From: JAFGJQ01 sp964586145
GTDB lineage: Bacteria; Planctomycetota; Phycisphaerae; UBA1845
DNA: 62,979 nucleotides
Assembly: GCA_964586145.1 (NCBI GenBank)
Contig: CAZPHH010000018.1
Span: forward strand, 1 to 62,979
Direction of reading: 5' to 3'
How positions within the stretch are numbered: position 1 is the first letter of the stretch; the number at the start of each line of letters is the position of its first letter. Shown piece after piece: positions 18,421-27,242 of the stretch. Position numbers and translations under genes: made by a program. The notes under the pieces are model-generated. The model was not told the origin of the DNA, did not search any database, and was given only the letters and a program-made list of their open reading frames with translations.

Positions 18421-20521
18421 AATCCCCCTTCTTTTCTAGGTACGCCTGAAGCTGCCTGCGCGCCGCCTCGGCCCGCTGATTGCGGGGGTTGAGCCGCACG
18501 GCCTCTTCAAGACAGCGAAGGGCCTGGGGAAGGTCCCGCTTCTCGGGGATGTTGGTGTATATGTCGGCGAGATGGTACAGGGCCAGGCTTTGCATCTGGA
18601 CATCCCCATCTCTGCGAGGTGGCACTCGCAGCGCGTTCTGGAAGCACCATTCCGCCTTGTCGTACTCCTCTCGCGCTTTGCGCGCCAGCCCCAGGTAGTA
18701 ATAGCCGGCCACGCTCTGCGCCCGATGGTCGACCATCTTCTGGCCGATCTGCACGATGCGATCCATCCGCGCGAGGTGATACTCCGCCTCGATCCACTTT
18801 TCGTAGGCCTGCCAGAGTTCCCGGCCATTCGGGTCCGCATCGCGGTGGGCCCGTGCGGCTTCGGCGAAAAGCACCGACGCCTCCTCCATTTTCTTTTTAT
18901 AGGTTTCTCTGCCGGCTTTGCGGGCGTCCGGGTCATCACTGGTCTGGGATTCTCGCACTGCGGCCATCGCATCACGGATGGCCTGGTTGCCCAGGTTGTA
19001 GTGGGCCGGCCAGCAGTTCCGGTTGGCATGTTTGCCCGCCCAGAATGAGTCGTCCCCCGCCCAGTCGTTGAAGCGAAGGCTCCGATCGCCGGTAATCGTC
19101 TTGAACCAGAAGCTCTCCACGTCCTGCCAGTCATCACAGCGGGCCCACGTGAGCCCGGCGAACGTCAGGCATCCGGCGAGTGTGATCCCGGTCAGCGCAT
19201 GCCGTGCTGCCGGAACGCCGAGCCTCCGGCGCAACGCATCGAGCACCAGCGCGATCAGGACGAAGAGCCCGATCCCTCCGTGGTAGAAGTAGTGGTCCGC
19301 CACGAACGCAAACTGGAAGTAATTGATGTTCTTGAATCCCAGCATGGGCGCAGTCGTCACGAGATACAGCGCTGCGGCCCAGAACATGTACGGGGATATC
19401 CGGCGGCGGAACGCCCAGACCAGCCAGCCCGCGCCCAGCAGTCCCAGCAGCGGCAACAGCCAGCGAATCTCGCCCCAGGACGGATGCCACAGGGGATAAA
19501 TCGGCAGCAGGCCGACGGGGGCCACGGCCTTGAGCGCGTAGAACCAGATGGCCGCCGCGGCCACCAGCGGGCGCTGCGCGTCTTCGATCGGAATGCTCCG
19601 GGCCCGATCCTCCACCTTCATCGTGATGCCCGCAGCGATCATGGACTGGATTGCCAGCGGTGCCGCTCGCAGCAGACTTTCGCCCGACCACCGCCGATCG
19701 ATCAAACGATCGGTCAGCACGACCATCACGGGGAACGTGACGCTGACCGTCTTGCTGAACAGGGCGGACTGGTGCAGTAGGATGCACCCGACGTACCAGT
19801 ACCACCCGCCCTGCCGTCGGAACCGCAGGTAACTCAGCAGGGCCAGCATGTAGAACATCATGGACAGGATGTTCTTTCGCTCGGCCGCCCAGGCCACCGA
19901 GGCCACGTTCACCGGCGTCAGGGCGAACAGCGCCGTCGCCACGGAGGCCACCCACGTATTCAGGCCCAGGCTGCGCAGCAGCGCGATCAGCAGGAACACG
20001 CAGACGCAGTGAAAGAACACACTGACCACGTGAAACCCGACCGCCACGTGCGGGCTCATCTTCTCAAATGCGATACCCCGGGCTGTCTGGTCGGGGATCA
20101 GCGGATCTTCGAAGATTCGCTTGTAGACCTGGAACTCCAACCAGTAAATGCCGAAGACCAGCGGATAGTACTGGTGGCTGACCCGGTCCTCCTCCCGCGT
20201 ACCCCGGTGCCGCGGGTCCGAGTACTTCAGCACGTCGAACAACCCGCTCTTGATGCCGTCCGGCTGGATCACCTGCTGGTTCTGGTAGATGTAATGGTCG
20301 TCGTCCCAACTGACGAACCCGTTGTCGTACGACGGCCAGTAGGCAACGGCCGTGATCAGGCAGATGAGGATTCCCGGCCCCCAACGCTCCAGCCGGCGGG
20401 CCGGCCGGTAGGGCCCCACCGCGGTGCGCACAAACGGGCTGTCGTTGTCGTCCCTTGTCGCTTGTCGGTCTTTGCGCTGCAAGGCAAACCTCTGATTCCG
20501 GCGTAAGACGCGACGCCACAT
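18419..20521 (-). CDS. TMTC-like GT-C membrane protein with C-terminal TPR repeats
   Basis: A 700-residue protein. Residues 45-480 contain about ten membrane helices. The first outside loop reads GFVSWDDDHYIYQN, with an acidic cluster at 73-75 in the place of the catalytic acid of GT-C enzymes, followed later by VAWAAERKNILSMMFYM, typical of the DUF1736/TMTC group. Residues 540-690 are TPR-like helical repeats. In animals the TMTC group O-mannosylates secreted proteins. Many planctomycetes carry relatives of unknown role, so glycosylation of exported proteins is an inference. The ATG at 20521 is chosen because the earlier one (20569) lies inside hemB. Confidence 0.75.
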   Translation of the reverse strand: MWRRVLRRNQRFALQRKDRQATRDDNDSPFVRTAVGPYRPARRLERWGPGILICLITAVAYWPSYDNGFVSWDDDHYIYQNQQVIQPDGIKSGLFDVLKYSDPRHRGTREEDRVSHQYYPLVFGIYWLEFQVYKRIFEDPLIPDQTARGIAFEKMSPHVAVGFHVVSVFFHCVCVFLLIALLRSLGLNTWVASVATALFALTPVNVASVAWAAERKNILSMMFYMLALLSYLRFRRQGGWYWYVGCILLHQSALFSKTVSVTFPVMVVLTDRLIDRRWSGESLLRAAPLAIQSMIAAGITMKVEDRARSIPIEDAQRPLVAAAAIWFYALKAVAPVGLLPIYPLWHPSWGEIRWLLPLLGLLGAGWLVWAFRRRISPYMFWAAALYLVTTAPMLGFKNINYFQFAFVADHYFYHGGIGLFVLIALVLDALRRRLGVPAARHALTGITLAGCLTFAGLTWARCDDWQDVESFWFKTITGDRSLRFNDWAGDDSFWAGKHANRNCWPAHYNLGNQAIRDAMAAVRESQTSDDPDARKAGRETYKKKMEEASVLFAEAARAHRDADPNGRELWQAYEKWIEAEYHLARMDRIVQIGQKMVDHRAQSVAGYYYLGLARKAREEYDKAEWCFQNALRVPPRRDGDVQMQSLALYHLADIYTNIPEKRDLPQALRCLEEAVRLNPRNQRAEAARRQLQAYLEKKGD

Positions 20522-20543
20522 CCCGACACGAAGCAACCGCCGG

Positions 20544-21536
20544 CTACGACCCCCGCAGCCAGAGCGCAATGTCCTTCGCGAAATACGTCAGCACCGCATC
20601 CGCACCGGCCCGCTTGATGGCCGTCATGGTCTCCAGCACGCACCGCCGCTCGTCCAGCCATCCGTTGGCGACCGCGGCCTTGATCATCGCATATTCGCCG
20701 CTGACGTGGTAGGCCGCCACCGGCAGGCCGAAGCGGCTGCGGACCCGCTGGATGATGTCCAGGTAGTTGACGGCCGGCTTGACCATCACCATGTCCGCTC
20801 CCTCTTCCACGTCGAGCGACACCTCGCGCAGGGCCTCGTCGGCGTTGGCGGGGTCCAACTGGTAGCCGGTGCGGTCGCCGAACTGCGGCGCAGACTCCGC
20901 GACGTCGCGGAATGGCCCGTAGTAGGCGCTGGCGAACTTCGCCGAGTAGGACAGAATGGCCACGTCGGTCCAGCCGTCGTCATCCAGCGCCTCGCGAACG
21001 GTCCGCACCTGGCCGTCGAGCATGCACGACGGGGCCACAACGTCCGCCCCGGCCTTGGCGTGGCTGACGACCTGCTTGCGCAGGTTCTGGAGGCTGGCGT
21101 CATTGTCCAGCGTGAGCCGCCCGCGACGGTCGTGGGTGACCACACCGCAATGGCCGTGCTCCGTGTATTCGCAGAAGCACACGTCCGTGATCAGCACGAG
21201 GTTCTCACATCGCTCGCGAATGGCCCGCAGCGCCTGCTGGACAATGCCCTGGTCCGACCAGGTCTCGCTGCCCGTGGCGTCCTTGCGTTCCGGAATGCCG
21301 AACAGAATGACGGCCGGAATGCCCAGGGCCTCGAGCTCCACGCAGGCCTCGACGATCCGGTCGATGGACATCTGGGCCACGCCCGGCATGGAAGCAACGG
21401 GATTGTACACGCCCGTCCGACCCCGCACGAAGAGCGGCGCGATCAGGTCTCCCGTGGCCAGGCGCGTTTCGCGGACCATGCGCCGCATCGGCTCCGTCCG
21501 CCGCATCCGCCGCAATCGAACCTGTGGAAACCCCAT
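20544..21536 (-). CDS. hemB: delta-aminolevulinic acid dehydratase (porphobilinogen synthase)
   Basis: HemB condenses two 5-aminolevulinates into porphobilinogen for haem and cobamide synthesis. The 330-residue protein has the zinc cysteines C120-x-C122 and C130 (DVCFCEYTEHGHCG) and the two active-site lysines, Lys200 (SYSAKFASAYYGPFR) and Lys253 (VMVKPAVNYLD). Length and motifs are those of a zinc-type enzyme. Two ATGs are available: 21542 is only 2 nt from GGGAGGA, whereas 21536 is 8 nt away, so 21536 is preferred. It lies 22 bp before the TMTC-like gene and 17 bp after the zinc-ribbon gene on the same strand. Confidence 0.96.
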   Translation of the reverse strand: MGFPQVRLRRMRRTEPMRRMVRETRLATGDLIAPLFVRGRTGVYNPVASMPGVAQMSIDRIVEACVELEALGIPAVILFGIPERKDATGSETWSDQGIVQQALRAIRERCENLVLITDVCFCEYTEHGHCGVVTHDRRGRLTLDNDASLQNLRKQVVSHAKAGADVVAPSCMLDGQVRTVREALDDDGWTDVAILSYSAKFASAYYGPFRDVAESAPQFGDRTGYQLDPANADEALREVSLDVEEGADMVMVKPAVNYLDIIQRVRSRFGLPVAAYHVSGEYAMIKAAVANGWLDERRCVLETMTAIKRAGADAVLTYFAKDIALWLRGS

Positions 21537-21553
21537 GTTCATTCCTCCCGGCG

Positions 21554-21799
21554 TCACCACCCGCGCAGCACGAGCACGAGAATCAACAGAATCATCAGCA
21601 CCACAACCGCCGGAAGCAGCCGGCCCCGTCCCCCGCTCAGGGCCCGCCCCGGCACAATCCACTGGCCGCAGTGCGGGCACTTCTGCGTATCGTCGTACAC
21701 CCAGCCGCCGCACTCGGGACATTGCACCTGGTCGGCTTCGGGGTCTCCCGAATCGTCCCAGTCCGAAGTGTCCGGATCGTCGTCGCGATAATCCGCCAT
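21554..21799 (-). CDS. small zinc-ribbon, single-pass membrane protein
   Basis: An 81-residue protein: an acidic N-terminal half (ADYRDDDPDTSDWDD), a zinc ribbon CPECGGWVYDDTQKCPHC (two CxxC pairs), a short basic linker, and a C-terminal Leu/Val-rich membrane helix ending in RGW. The ribbon should face the cytoplasm. Function unknown; such proteins can bind nucleic acid or protein partners at the membrane. The ATG at 21799 fits the compact product better than 21832. It lies just upstream of hemB on the same strand. Confidence 0.65.
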   Translation of the reverse strand: MADYRDDDPDTSDWDDSGDPEADQVQCPECGGWVYDDTQKCPHCGQWIVPGRALSGGRGRLLPAVVVLMILLILVLVLRGW

Positions 21800-21891
21800 G
21801 GCTGTACGGCCGCCCCCGAATCCTGCATCCACAAACTCTTGAGTGTACCGGCCCGAACCCGAAAAACAAACGACGGCACCAACCCCCCGCG

Positions 21892-21916
21892 CCCTGACCC
21901 CCGACCCCTGAACCCG
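21892..21916. repeat. C-rich simple repeat
   Basis: A short tract of CCCTGA/CCCCGA-type units between the isochorismatase-like gene and the zinc-ribbon gene. It resembles the tract at 276-312 in composition and position (intergenic). Confidence 0.4.
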
Positions 21917-21926
21917 GGACCTCGCG

Positions 21927-22487
21927 CTACTTCACGATTTCCAGCAGCTTGCGGAATCGGTCCGTGCCCGACTCGTGGCACAGCTCAAACAATACGGACT
22001 CCGTGGTCGTCACGACGACCCCGGCGTGCTGGGCGCGGGAAAGACCCAAGTCCAGGTCCAGATCGCGGCGCGAGCCGACGGCGTCTGCACACAGGAACAC
22101 CGCGCAGCCCATGGCCAGCAGATCCAGCGCCGTCTGCAGCACACAGACGTGGGCCTCGATCCCGCACAGAATGACCTGCGGACGGTCGACCTCCGTCAGC
22201 CAGGCGCGGATCGAATCGTCGGCACAGGCGCTGAACGTGGCCTTCTCGAGCGGCAGGACGCCGGCCGCCTCCAGCGGCTCGGCCACCACACGGTGCAGGG
22301 GGCCCAGGCCCTTGGTGTACTGAACCGTGGCCAGCATGGGCAGGCCGAAGAGGTGTGCTCCGCGGATGAGCCGCGCCGCCGCGGCCAGCATTTCCTCCGC
22401 CTCCTCGATGTGCGGAACGAGTTTGGTCTGGAAGTCCACGACCATCAGCATGGCGCGATCGACGTCAACTTTCCGGTTGTTCAGCAT
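21927..22487 (-). CDS. isochorismatase-like cysteine hydrolase
   Basis: A 186-residue cysteine hydrolase of the isochorismatase/YcaC superfamily. The catalytic triad is visible: Asp18 in VVDFQ, Lys82 in EKATFSA, and the nucleophile Cys115 in GIEAHVC. The family hydrolyses amides, carbamates or vinyl ethers; the substrate is unknown here. AAAGGA lies 7 nt before the ATG. It starts 10 nt after the large TPR gene and may be the last gene of that operon, although its job there is not obvious. Confidence 0.85.
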   Translation of the reverse strand: MLNNRKVDVDRAMLMVVDFQTKLVPHIEEAEEMLAAAARLIRGAHLFGLPMLATVQYTKGLGPLHRVVAEPLEAAGVLPLEKATFSACADDSIRAWLTEVDRPQVILCGIEAHVCVLQTALDLLAMGCAVFLCADAVGSRRDLDLDLGLSRAQHAGVVVTTTESVLFELCHESGTDRFRKLLEIVK

Positions 22488-22497
22488 GACACGTCCT

Positions 22498-25383
22498 TTA
22501 CGGCGACTGCGTGCCGGTCTGCGCGCCCGCGCGTTCGTCTCGCGGGCGGTTCGGTTCCTTCTGCCGATCCCGGTTTTCCTTCTCCAGCGCTTCAAACGCC
22601 TCGCGCAGCGTGTCGCCGCCCATGCCTGCATCCAGCACGCGATGCTGCCGGATGACCTTGATGATGCCGTTCGGTTCGTGCTTCAAAGCCGTCCGACACT
22701 GCAGATCCCGCAACAGCGCCTTCCACCAGGTGGTGTCCCGGGTTTTCGTGCCGAGCACGATCCGATTGAACAGGGGCAGCGCCTCCTCGTACTCCTGGAG
22801 CCCGTACAGCGCCTCGGCCATGCCCAGGATCGCCCGTGCCTCGCGGGGCCGCCCGTCCTCGTAGCGGGCGGCATCCGTGTCCAGGCATGCCTGAAACAGA
22901 CGGCGGGCGGTTGCCCATTCACGGGCTCGCAGGTGGGCCTCGGCCAGTTGCCGCTGCACCGCGTACTGCGTCTCCGGCGGCAGCGCGGGGTCGGACCGGT
23001 CGGCCCACTCCTGAATCTGCCGGGCCAACAGCAGGGCGGACCGAATTTTGGCCGCGGCCTCTTCCGCCTGCCCGGCGGCCTCCAGTCGTTCGACTTCCTT
23101 CTGGATGGCCTCGAACAGGGCCTGCATGGTCGGCCCGGCGTTGGCCGGGTCCGTCTCCACGTACTGCGGAATCGTCCGCTGCGCCTCCTCCAGTTGCCCC
23201 AACGCCTCGTACGCGATGACCCGCACGCGAAGCATCCGGCCGATCAGGTCCTTCTCGCTCGCGAAACGGCCTTCGTAGTCTTTGAGCAGGTCCAGGGCGA
23301 CCGCGGCCTGGTCAATTCCCGGCACAACGTACGCCTCGCCCGCGTCCACCAGCGCGGCGGCCATCAGACGTTCCAGCGTGCGCCGCTGTTGGACGTCCGA
23401 GACCCTGGCCAGCCGGGCCTGCACCGCCGCGTTCAGCCGATTCGAGGCCTCGACCATTGCCTTGATCTGCCAGACGGCGCCGGCCAGCGACTCCCCGCGG
23501 CCGGCTGCATTCTTGAGCGACTGGGCGCGGCAACGGACGGCGGCGGCCAGCGCGGCGAGGTAGTGCTCGTGCTCTCGGTCCACCCGTTCGTACTCGCGGG
23601 CGGCTTCGTCCAGCTCGCCCACCTCTTCGAGCGTCTGGGCGAAGAAGTACTGCCAGTACGTCGCGTGTTCACTTCCGGCGTACCGCGTGATCAGCGTCCG
23701 CAGCGCCTCCAGGTACACGAGCCGGGTCTCGGAACGGGAGGTCAGTGTCAGGTTCCGGCACAGGTCCGCCCCCAACCGCACGGCGTTCAGCGCCGCCATC
23801 TCCGCCCGGCCGAATCGCGGGTGGTTCCGGGCCACCTCCAGAAACCGCGACATGGCCTCGCGAAGCTGTCCACGCTCGTAGTGCGCGGCGGCCAGGTTAA
23901 ACAACACTTCCGCCCGGTGCGGCTCCGGAAGGTTGACCTCCGGGCCCAGAAGCAGATAAGCCAACCGCATGGCCCGGTCCAGAACGGCCGCTCGTCGCTC
24001 CGCACGCTCGGACGCGGCCCGGGCGCCGGCCGGCTGACCCGATCGCCCCGCGGCGCCCAACTCGGCGGCCTGCCGCAGCAATCCGGCCAGCAGGGCGCAC
24101 TGCTCCAACGGCGAGAGAGCCAGCACGTCCTCGTCCCGACGGATGTCGTGAAAGAGGGCGTCATACACCGCGTCGCGATACGCGCTGTTCTCCTCCGCCA
24201 GTTCCTGGAGGGCCTGCGTCGCCCGCCGGCGTTGCTGCCCGGACTGTTCGGGCCGCCCGTCGATCCTGTCCTGCGCCGCGCGGGCCTGCCACACGCTGCG
24301 CTCCAGCAGGGCCACCAGCAATCGCAGGCGAAAGTCCCCCGAAGCCGTCACCTCAACGTGGCGTCGGAACGCCTCCACGCCGGTGATCGCTTCGTCATAC
24401 TGCCGGCCGTCCCGCAGCGCGCGGACTCGCTCCACCATCGCCAGGGTCGCCACCCATTGCAGGTTCTCCCGTTCGCCGGCGTCGGGCAGGCCGTTGAGCG
24501 TGGCCAGGGCGCTGTTGAGGTACGTCAGGGCGCCGGCCGGATCGGCCAGGAGGCGGCAGGTCATGCCGGCCAGCAGCAGGGACTGGGCCTGCACGTGTGA
24601 CGTGTCGTGCGGGGTGTCCAGGGGTCCGTCCGGCTGGCGCAGCTCATCGAGCAGCCCTTTCAGTTCCGGCGTACGGAGCGGGTAATGGGGCGGTCGGGCC
24701 AGGGCCCGGTAGAACGTGGCCCACCAGCGGATGTAATCCGACTGCGGGCGCATCCGCTCGATCTGGTCCACGTATCCATCCGCCTCCAGCCGGTCGAACT
24801 CGCGGGCCGTCAGCTCGTTGATCCGGGCGGACTCCTTCTCGATGCCCTGGTTCAGGTATCCGATTTCCTCGATGGCGCGGCCCACCAGTTGCAGCACACG
24901 CTCGTGGTCTTCCGGCCGGCCCAGGTCGTAGAGGATGCGGAGGTAGTGCGGCTCGGCCCGTTGGTAGACGAGCGAGCGGATGAACTCCAGACGCCACTCC
25001 AAAACCCGCCGATCGTTCGTCCATTGGCGGATGAGATGAAGAAGGACCTCGTCGGCGGCCTTCATCGCCTCGACCCGCTCGTCTTCCGAACGGGTTTCGT
25101 CGGCGGCCTGGGCCAGCTTCAACTCGCGCTGAAGCAACAAGCCCTCCACCGAGTTGGAGGATTCCTGCAGGCCCAGGTGGAACTCGAGCAGATCGGTCAG
25201 ACCGCGGTCTTTCAGCCCCCGTCGAAACACGTCGTCATTGAAACGTCCGGACTCCGCATCCTGCCCTGCCGCAGGAAGCGCCAACAGGCACACGAGCCAC
25301 CAGGAAGCAACGGCGCCCGGATGCGGCTTCCGGACACGTCCCCGTTGCCCGGCAGCATCTCGCCCCTGTCCGTGCGGGTCCAT
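22498..25383 (-). CDS. large secreted TPR-like helical-repeat protein of the ExbB/ExbD operon
   Basis: A 961-residue protein. A basic start and the hydrophobic segment WWLVCLLALPAAGQDA look like a signal peptide cleaved near residue 41. The rest is almost entirely alpha-helical with many TPR-like pairs (for example AEVLFNLAAAHYERGQLREAM and ILGMAEALYGLQEYEEALPLF, shown here only by their cores NLAAAHYERG and GLQEYEEALPLF). The C-terminus is charged and low-complexity. The ATG at 25383 follows directly on the stop of the second ExbD gene with no gap, so translation is coupled. It is probably a periplasmic scaffold for the ExbB/ExbD/VWA complex. No enzymatic motif is seen. Confidence 0.8.
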   Translation of the reverse strand: MDPHGQGRDAAGQRGRVRKPHPGAVASWWLVCLLALPAAGQDAESGRFNDDVFRRGLKDRGLTDLLEFHLGLQESSNSVEGLLLQRELKLAQAADETRSEDERVEAMKAADEVLLHLIRQWTNDRRVLEWRLEFIRSLVYQRAEPHYLRILYDLGRPEDHERVLQLVGRAIEEIGYLNQGIEKESARINELTAREFDRLEADGYVDQIERMRPQSDYIRWWATFYRALARPPHYPLRTPELKGLLDELRQPDGPLDTPHDTSHVQAQSLLLAGMTCRLLADPAGALTYLNSALATLNGLPDAGERENLQWVATLAMVERVRALRDGRQYDEAITGVEAFRRHVEVTASGDFRLRLLVALLERSVWQARAAQDRIDGRPEQSGQQRRRATQALQELAEENSAYRDAVYDALFHDIRRDEDVLALSPLEQCALLAGLLRQAAELGAAGRSGQPAGARAASERAERRAAVLDRAMRLAYLLLGPEVNLPEPHRAEVLFNLAAAHYERGQLREAMSRFLEVARNHPRFGRAEMAALNAVRLGADLCRNLTLTSRSETRLVYLEALRTLITRYAGSEHATYWQYFFAQTLEEVGELDEAAREYERVDREHEHYLAALAAAVRCRAQSLKNAAGRGESLAGAVWQIKAMVEASNRLNAAVQARLARVSDVQQRRTLERLMAAALVDAGEAYVVPGIDQAAVALDLLKDYEGRFASEKDLIGRMLRVRVIAYEALGQLEEAQRTIPQYVETDPANAGPTMQALFEAIQKEVERLEAAGQAEEAAAKIRSALLLARQIQEWADRSDPALPPETQYAVQRQLAEAHLRAREWATARRLFQACLDTDAARYEDGRPREARAILGMAEALYGLQEYEEALPLFNRIVLGTKTRDTTWWKALLRDLQCRTALKHEPNGIIKVIRQHRVLDAGMGGDTLREAFEALEKENRDRQKEPNRPRDERAGAQTGTQSP

Positions 25384-25896
25384 TCATCGACCCTCCCCGC
25401 CGAAGGCGATGTTCCGGCACCGGGCCCGGACGGCGGCATTCCAGCATTCGACCACCAGCTCCCACGGCGTGTCCGCGCCGGCCACGATGACGACAGGCGT
25501 ATCCACATCAAACCCTTCGTTTTGCCGGATGTCGACCAGGAACCCGCTCAATTCGCTGAACGAAACCGGCTGGGCCGCAAAATCATCGATCCGCAGGGCG
25601 AAATCCGAGGCAGCCGGCCCCGTGCTCGCCACGCGGACCACGATCGGGCTGATGGGCAGCGAGACAGCAGGCCGGCCGCGGTCGTGTGGAAGATTCGCGC
25701 CCAGCACGCCCTCCGCCCGCTGAAACGTCGTGGTCAGCAGGAAGAAAATCAGCAGCAGAAACGTCACGTCGATCATCGGGGCCAGGTTCAGGGACATCCG
25801 GGGCTCGGACGCCCTGCGCGACGGGCGCAATGCCCGGCGCGGAGCGTTCACCGGCGCCGGCGCGGGCTTCGAGTTTCCGGAATCGGCCTGCCCCAC
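25384..25896 (-). CDS. ExbD/TolR-family protein (second copy)
   Basis: A 170-residue biopolymer-transport protein. A Pro/Arg-rich cytoplasmic leader of about 33 residues is followed by the membrane helix LAPMIDVTFLLLIFFLLTTTF, with the conserved proton-path Asp in MIDV, and a periplasmic domain. It starts at a GTG (25896) with AAGGAGAG 7 nt upstream. The stop abuts the ATG of the large TPR gene. It differs from the first ExbD in loop length, so the complex probably uses a heteromeric pair. ExbD works with ExbB to turn proton flow into movement of a partner protein. Confidence 0.88.
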   Translation of the reverse strand: MGQADSGNSKPAPAPVNAPRRALRPSRRASEPRMSLNLAPMIDVTFLLLIFFLLTTTFQRAEGVLGANLPHDRGRPAVSLPISPIVVRVASTGPAASDFALRIDDFAAQPVSFSELSGFLVDIRQNEGFDVDTPVVIVAGADTPWELVVECWNAAVRARCRNIAFGGEGR

Positions 25897-25899
25897 GCG

Positions 25900-26361
25900 T
25901 TACTCTCCTTCGCCCACCAGGGCGACCAGGCGCAACTGCTCGATCTCGTTTTCGCGGACCACTTCCAGCGCGGCTCGCACCTCCGCGAACGGCAGCCGGC
26001 GGTCCGCCCGCAGAACCACGATCAGCTCGCGCCCCTCGGCCCGGGCGGCGGCCTGGGCCCGGGCCAGCCGGCTCGATATCTGCTCCAGCACTTCCGGCGG
26101 GTTCGGCCCCACGCGGTACAGCACCTGCGGGCCCGCGGGCGTCTCCGCGGCCTGGCAGTTGATGATCACGCGGTCGCGAAGCTTCACCTGGCGAGCCTGG
26201 CTGCGCTCCGGCTGCGGCAGCTCCATCGGCACGTGTTCCGCCGACGCGAACTTGCTGACCACCATGAAAAAGATGATCAGCAGGAACACCACGTCGATCA
26301 TCGGCGTCATGTTGAAGCCGACGGGACGACGTTTCCAGGCTGGCACGCGACGGAGAGCCAC
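25900..26361 (-). CDS. ExbD/TolR-family protein (first copy)
   Basis: A 153-residue ExbD relative. A short basic leader (PAWKRRPVGFNMT) precedes the helix PMIDVVFLLIIFFMVVSKF with the essential Asp, then a periplasmic domain of about 110 residues ending LVALVGEGE. It starts at GTG 26361 with AAAGGAGG 5 nt upstream. Only 11 bp separate it from the ExbB gene and 3 bp from the next ExbD gene. Confidence 0.88.
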   Translation of the reverse strand: MALRRVPAWKRRPVGFNMTPMIDVVFLLIIFFMVVSKFASAEHVPMELPQPERSQARQVKLRDRVIINCQAAETPAGPQVLYRVGPNPPEVLEQISSRLARAQAAARAEGRELIVVLRADRRLPFAEVRAALEVVRENEIEQLRLVALVGEGE

Positions 26362-26372
26362 CCGACCTCCTT

Positions 26373-27242
26373 TCAGCCGGCGGCCGGCCGACCCGAAGCC
26401 GCGGCGGGCTCCACGTAACCCGGGCGCAGGCAGGCCAGCAGGCGTTCACAGGTCAACGCGCATTCCGCCGACAGCAGTTCAATCCGATTGCGGAACAGTG
26501 CAAACACGCTCAGGGCGGGGATCGCGACCAGCAGACCCCAGAAGGTCGTGACCAGGGCAATCGAAATGTCGTCCGCCATGCGGGCCGGCTCCGGAATGCC
26601 GCCCGCGGCGCTGATGGTCGCGAACACGCGGATGAGCCCGTACACTGTTCCGAACAGCCCGATCATCGGGCTGACGCTGCCGATGACGTTGAGGTACTCG
26701 ATCTTGCGGTAGAGCCGGGCCGCCCGCTCCTCGATGGCCTCCTCGATGGCCCGCTCCATGGCGGCAAAGCCGTACGTGGCCTCGTTCATGGCCGTCTGCA
26801 CCACGTAGCCCAACATGCTCGGATCGCCCGCGGCCAGCTTGACCGCATCGACGTAATGCCTGGCCTTCAGATGCTCCTGCAGGGGCCGGACGGTCTCCGC
26901 GGGGATCAGCGTTTTCCGGCGAATGGAAACGCTGTGTTCAATCACCAGGGCCAGCATGGTCACGGACAGCGGGATGAGAATGAACCAGGTGATTGCGCCG
27001 CCCTTGACCACAAAATGATCGAAGAGTTTGCCGGCCGTGCCGACCGGCTCCGCGGAGGACGCCCCCTCCGCCGGTTGCGCCCACGCCGTGGTTGCACAGA
27101 AGATCACCGCCACCCCGACCGTCGCCGCCCAAAACGCTGCGTGTCTCACAAGAGTGCCTTTCTTTGCATGGCTGCCTGATCCTTGCTTCTGACCGCTCGG
27201 AATTTCGGGGCCCGCACGCCGCGCACCCGCCCTGGCCGTCAT
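26373..27242 (-). CDS. ExbB/TolQ/MotA-family proton channel protein
   Basis: A protein of up to 289 residues. It has an N-terminal hydrophobic segment ending TTAWAQ, probably a signal peptide or extra helix, then the ExbB pattern: first helix ITWFILIPLSVTMLALVIEHS, cytoplasmic loop, second helix IGSVSPMIGLFGTVYGLI and third helix ALVTTFWGLLVAIPAL. These are the conserved TolQ/ExbB helices lining the proton path. The ATG at 27242 overlaps the TPR gene stop (ATGA). A GTG at 27146, after AAAGG and directly before the signal-like segment, is an equally good start and would give 257 residues. With two ExbD proteins it should form the energised stator of this operon. Confidence 0.88.
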   Translation of the reverse strand: MTARAGARRAGPEIPSGQKQGSGSHAKKGTLVRHAAFWAATVGVAVIFCATTAWAQPAEGASSAEPVGTAGKLFDHFVVKGGAITWFILIPLSVTMLALVIEHSVSIRRKTLIPAETVRPLQEHLKARHYVDAVKLAAGDPSMLGYVVQTAMNEATYGFAAMERAIEEAIEERAARLYRKIEYLNVIGSVSPMIGLFGTVYGLIRVFATISAAGGIPEPARMADDISIALVTTFWGLLVAIPALSVFALFRNRIELLSAECALTCERLLACLRPGYVEPAAASGRPAAG

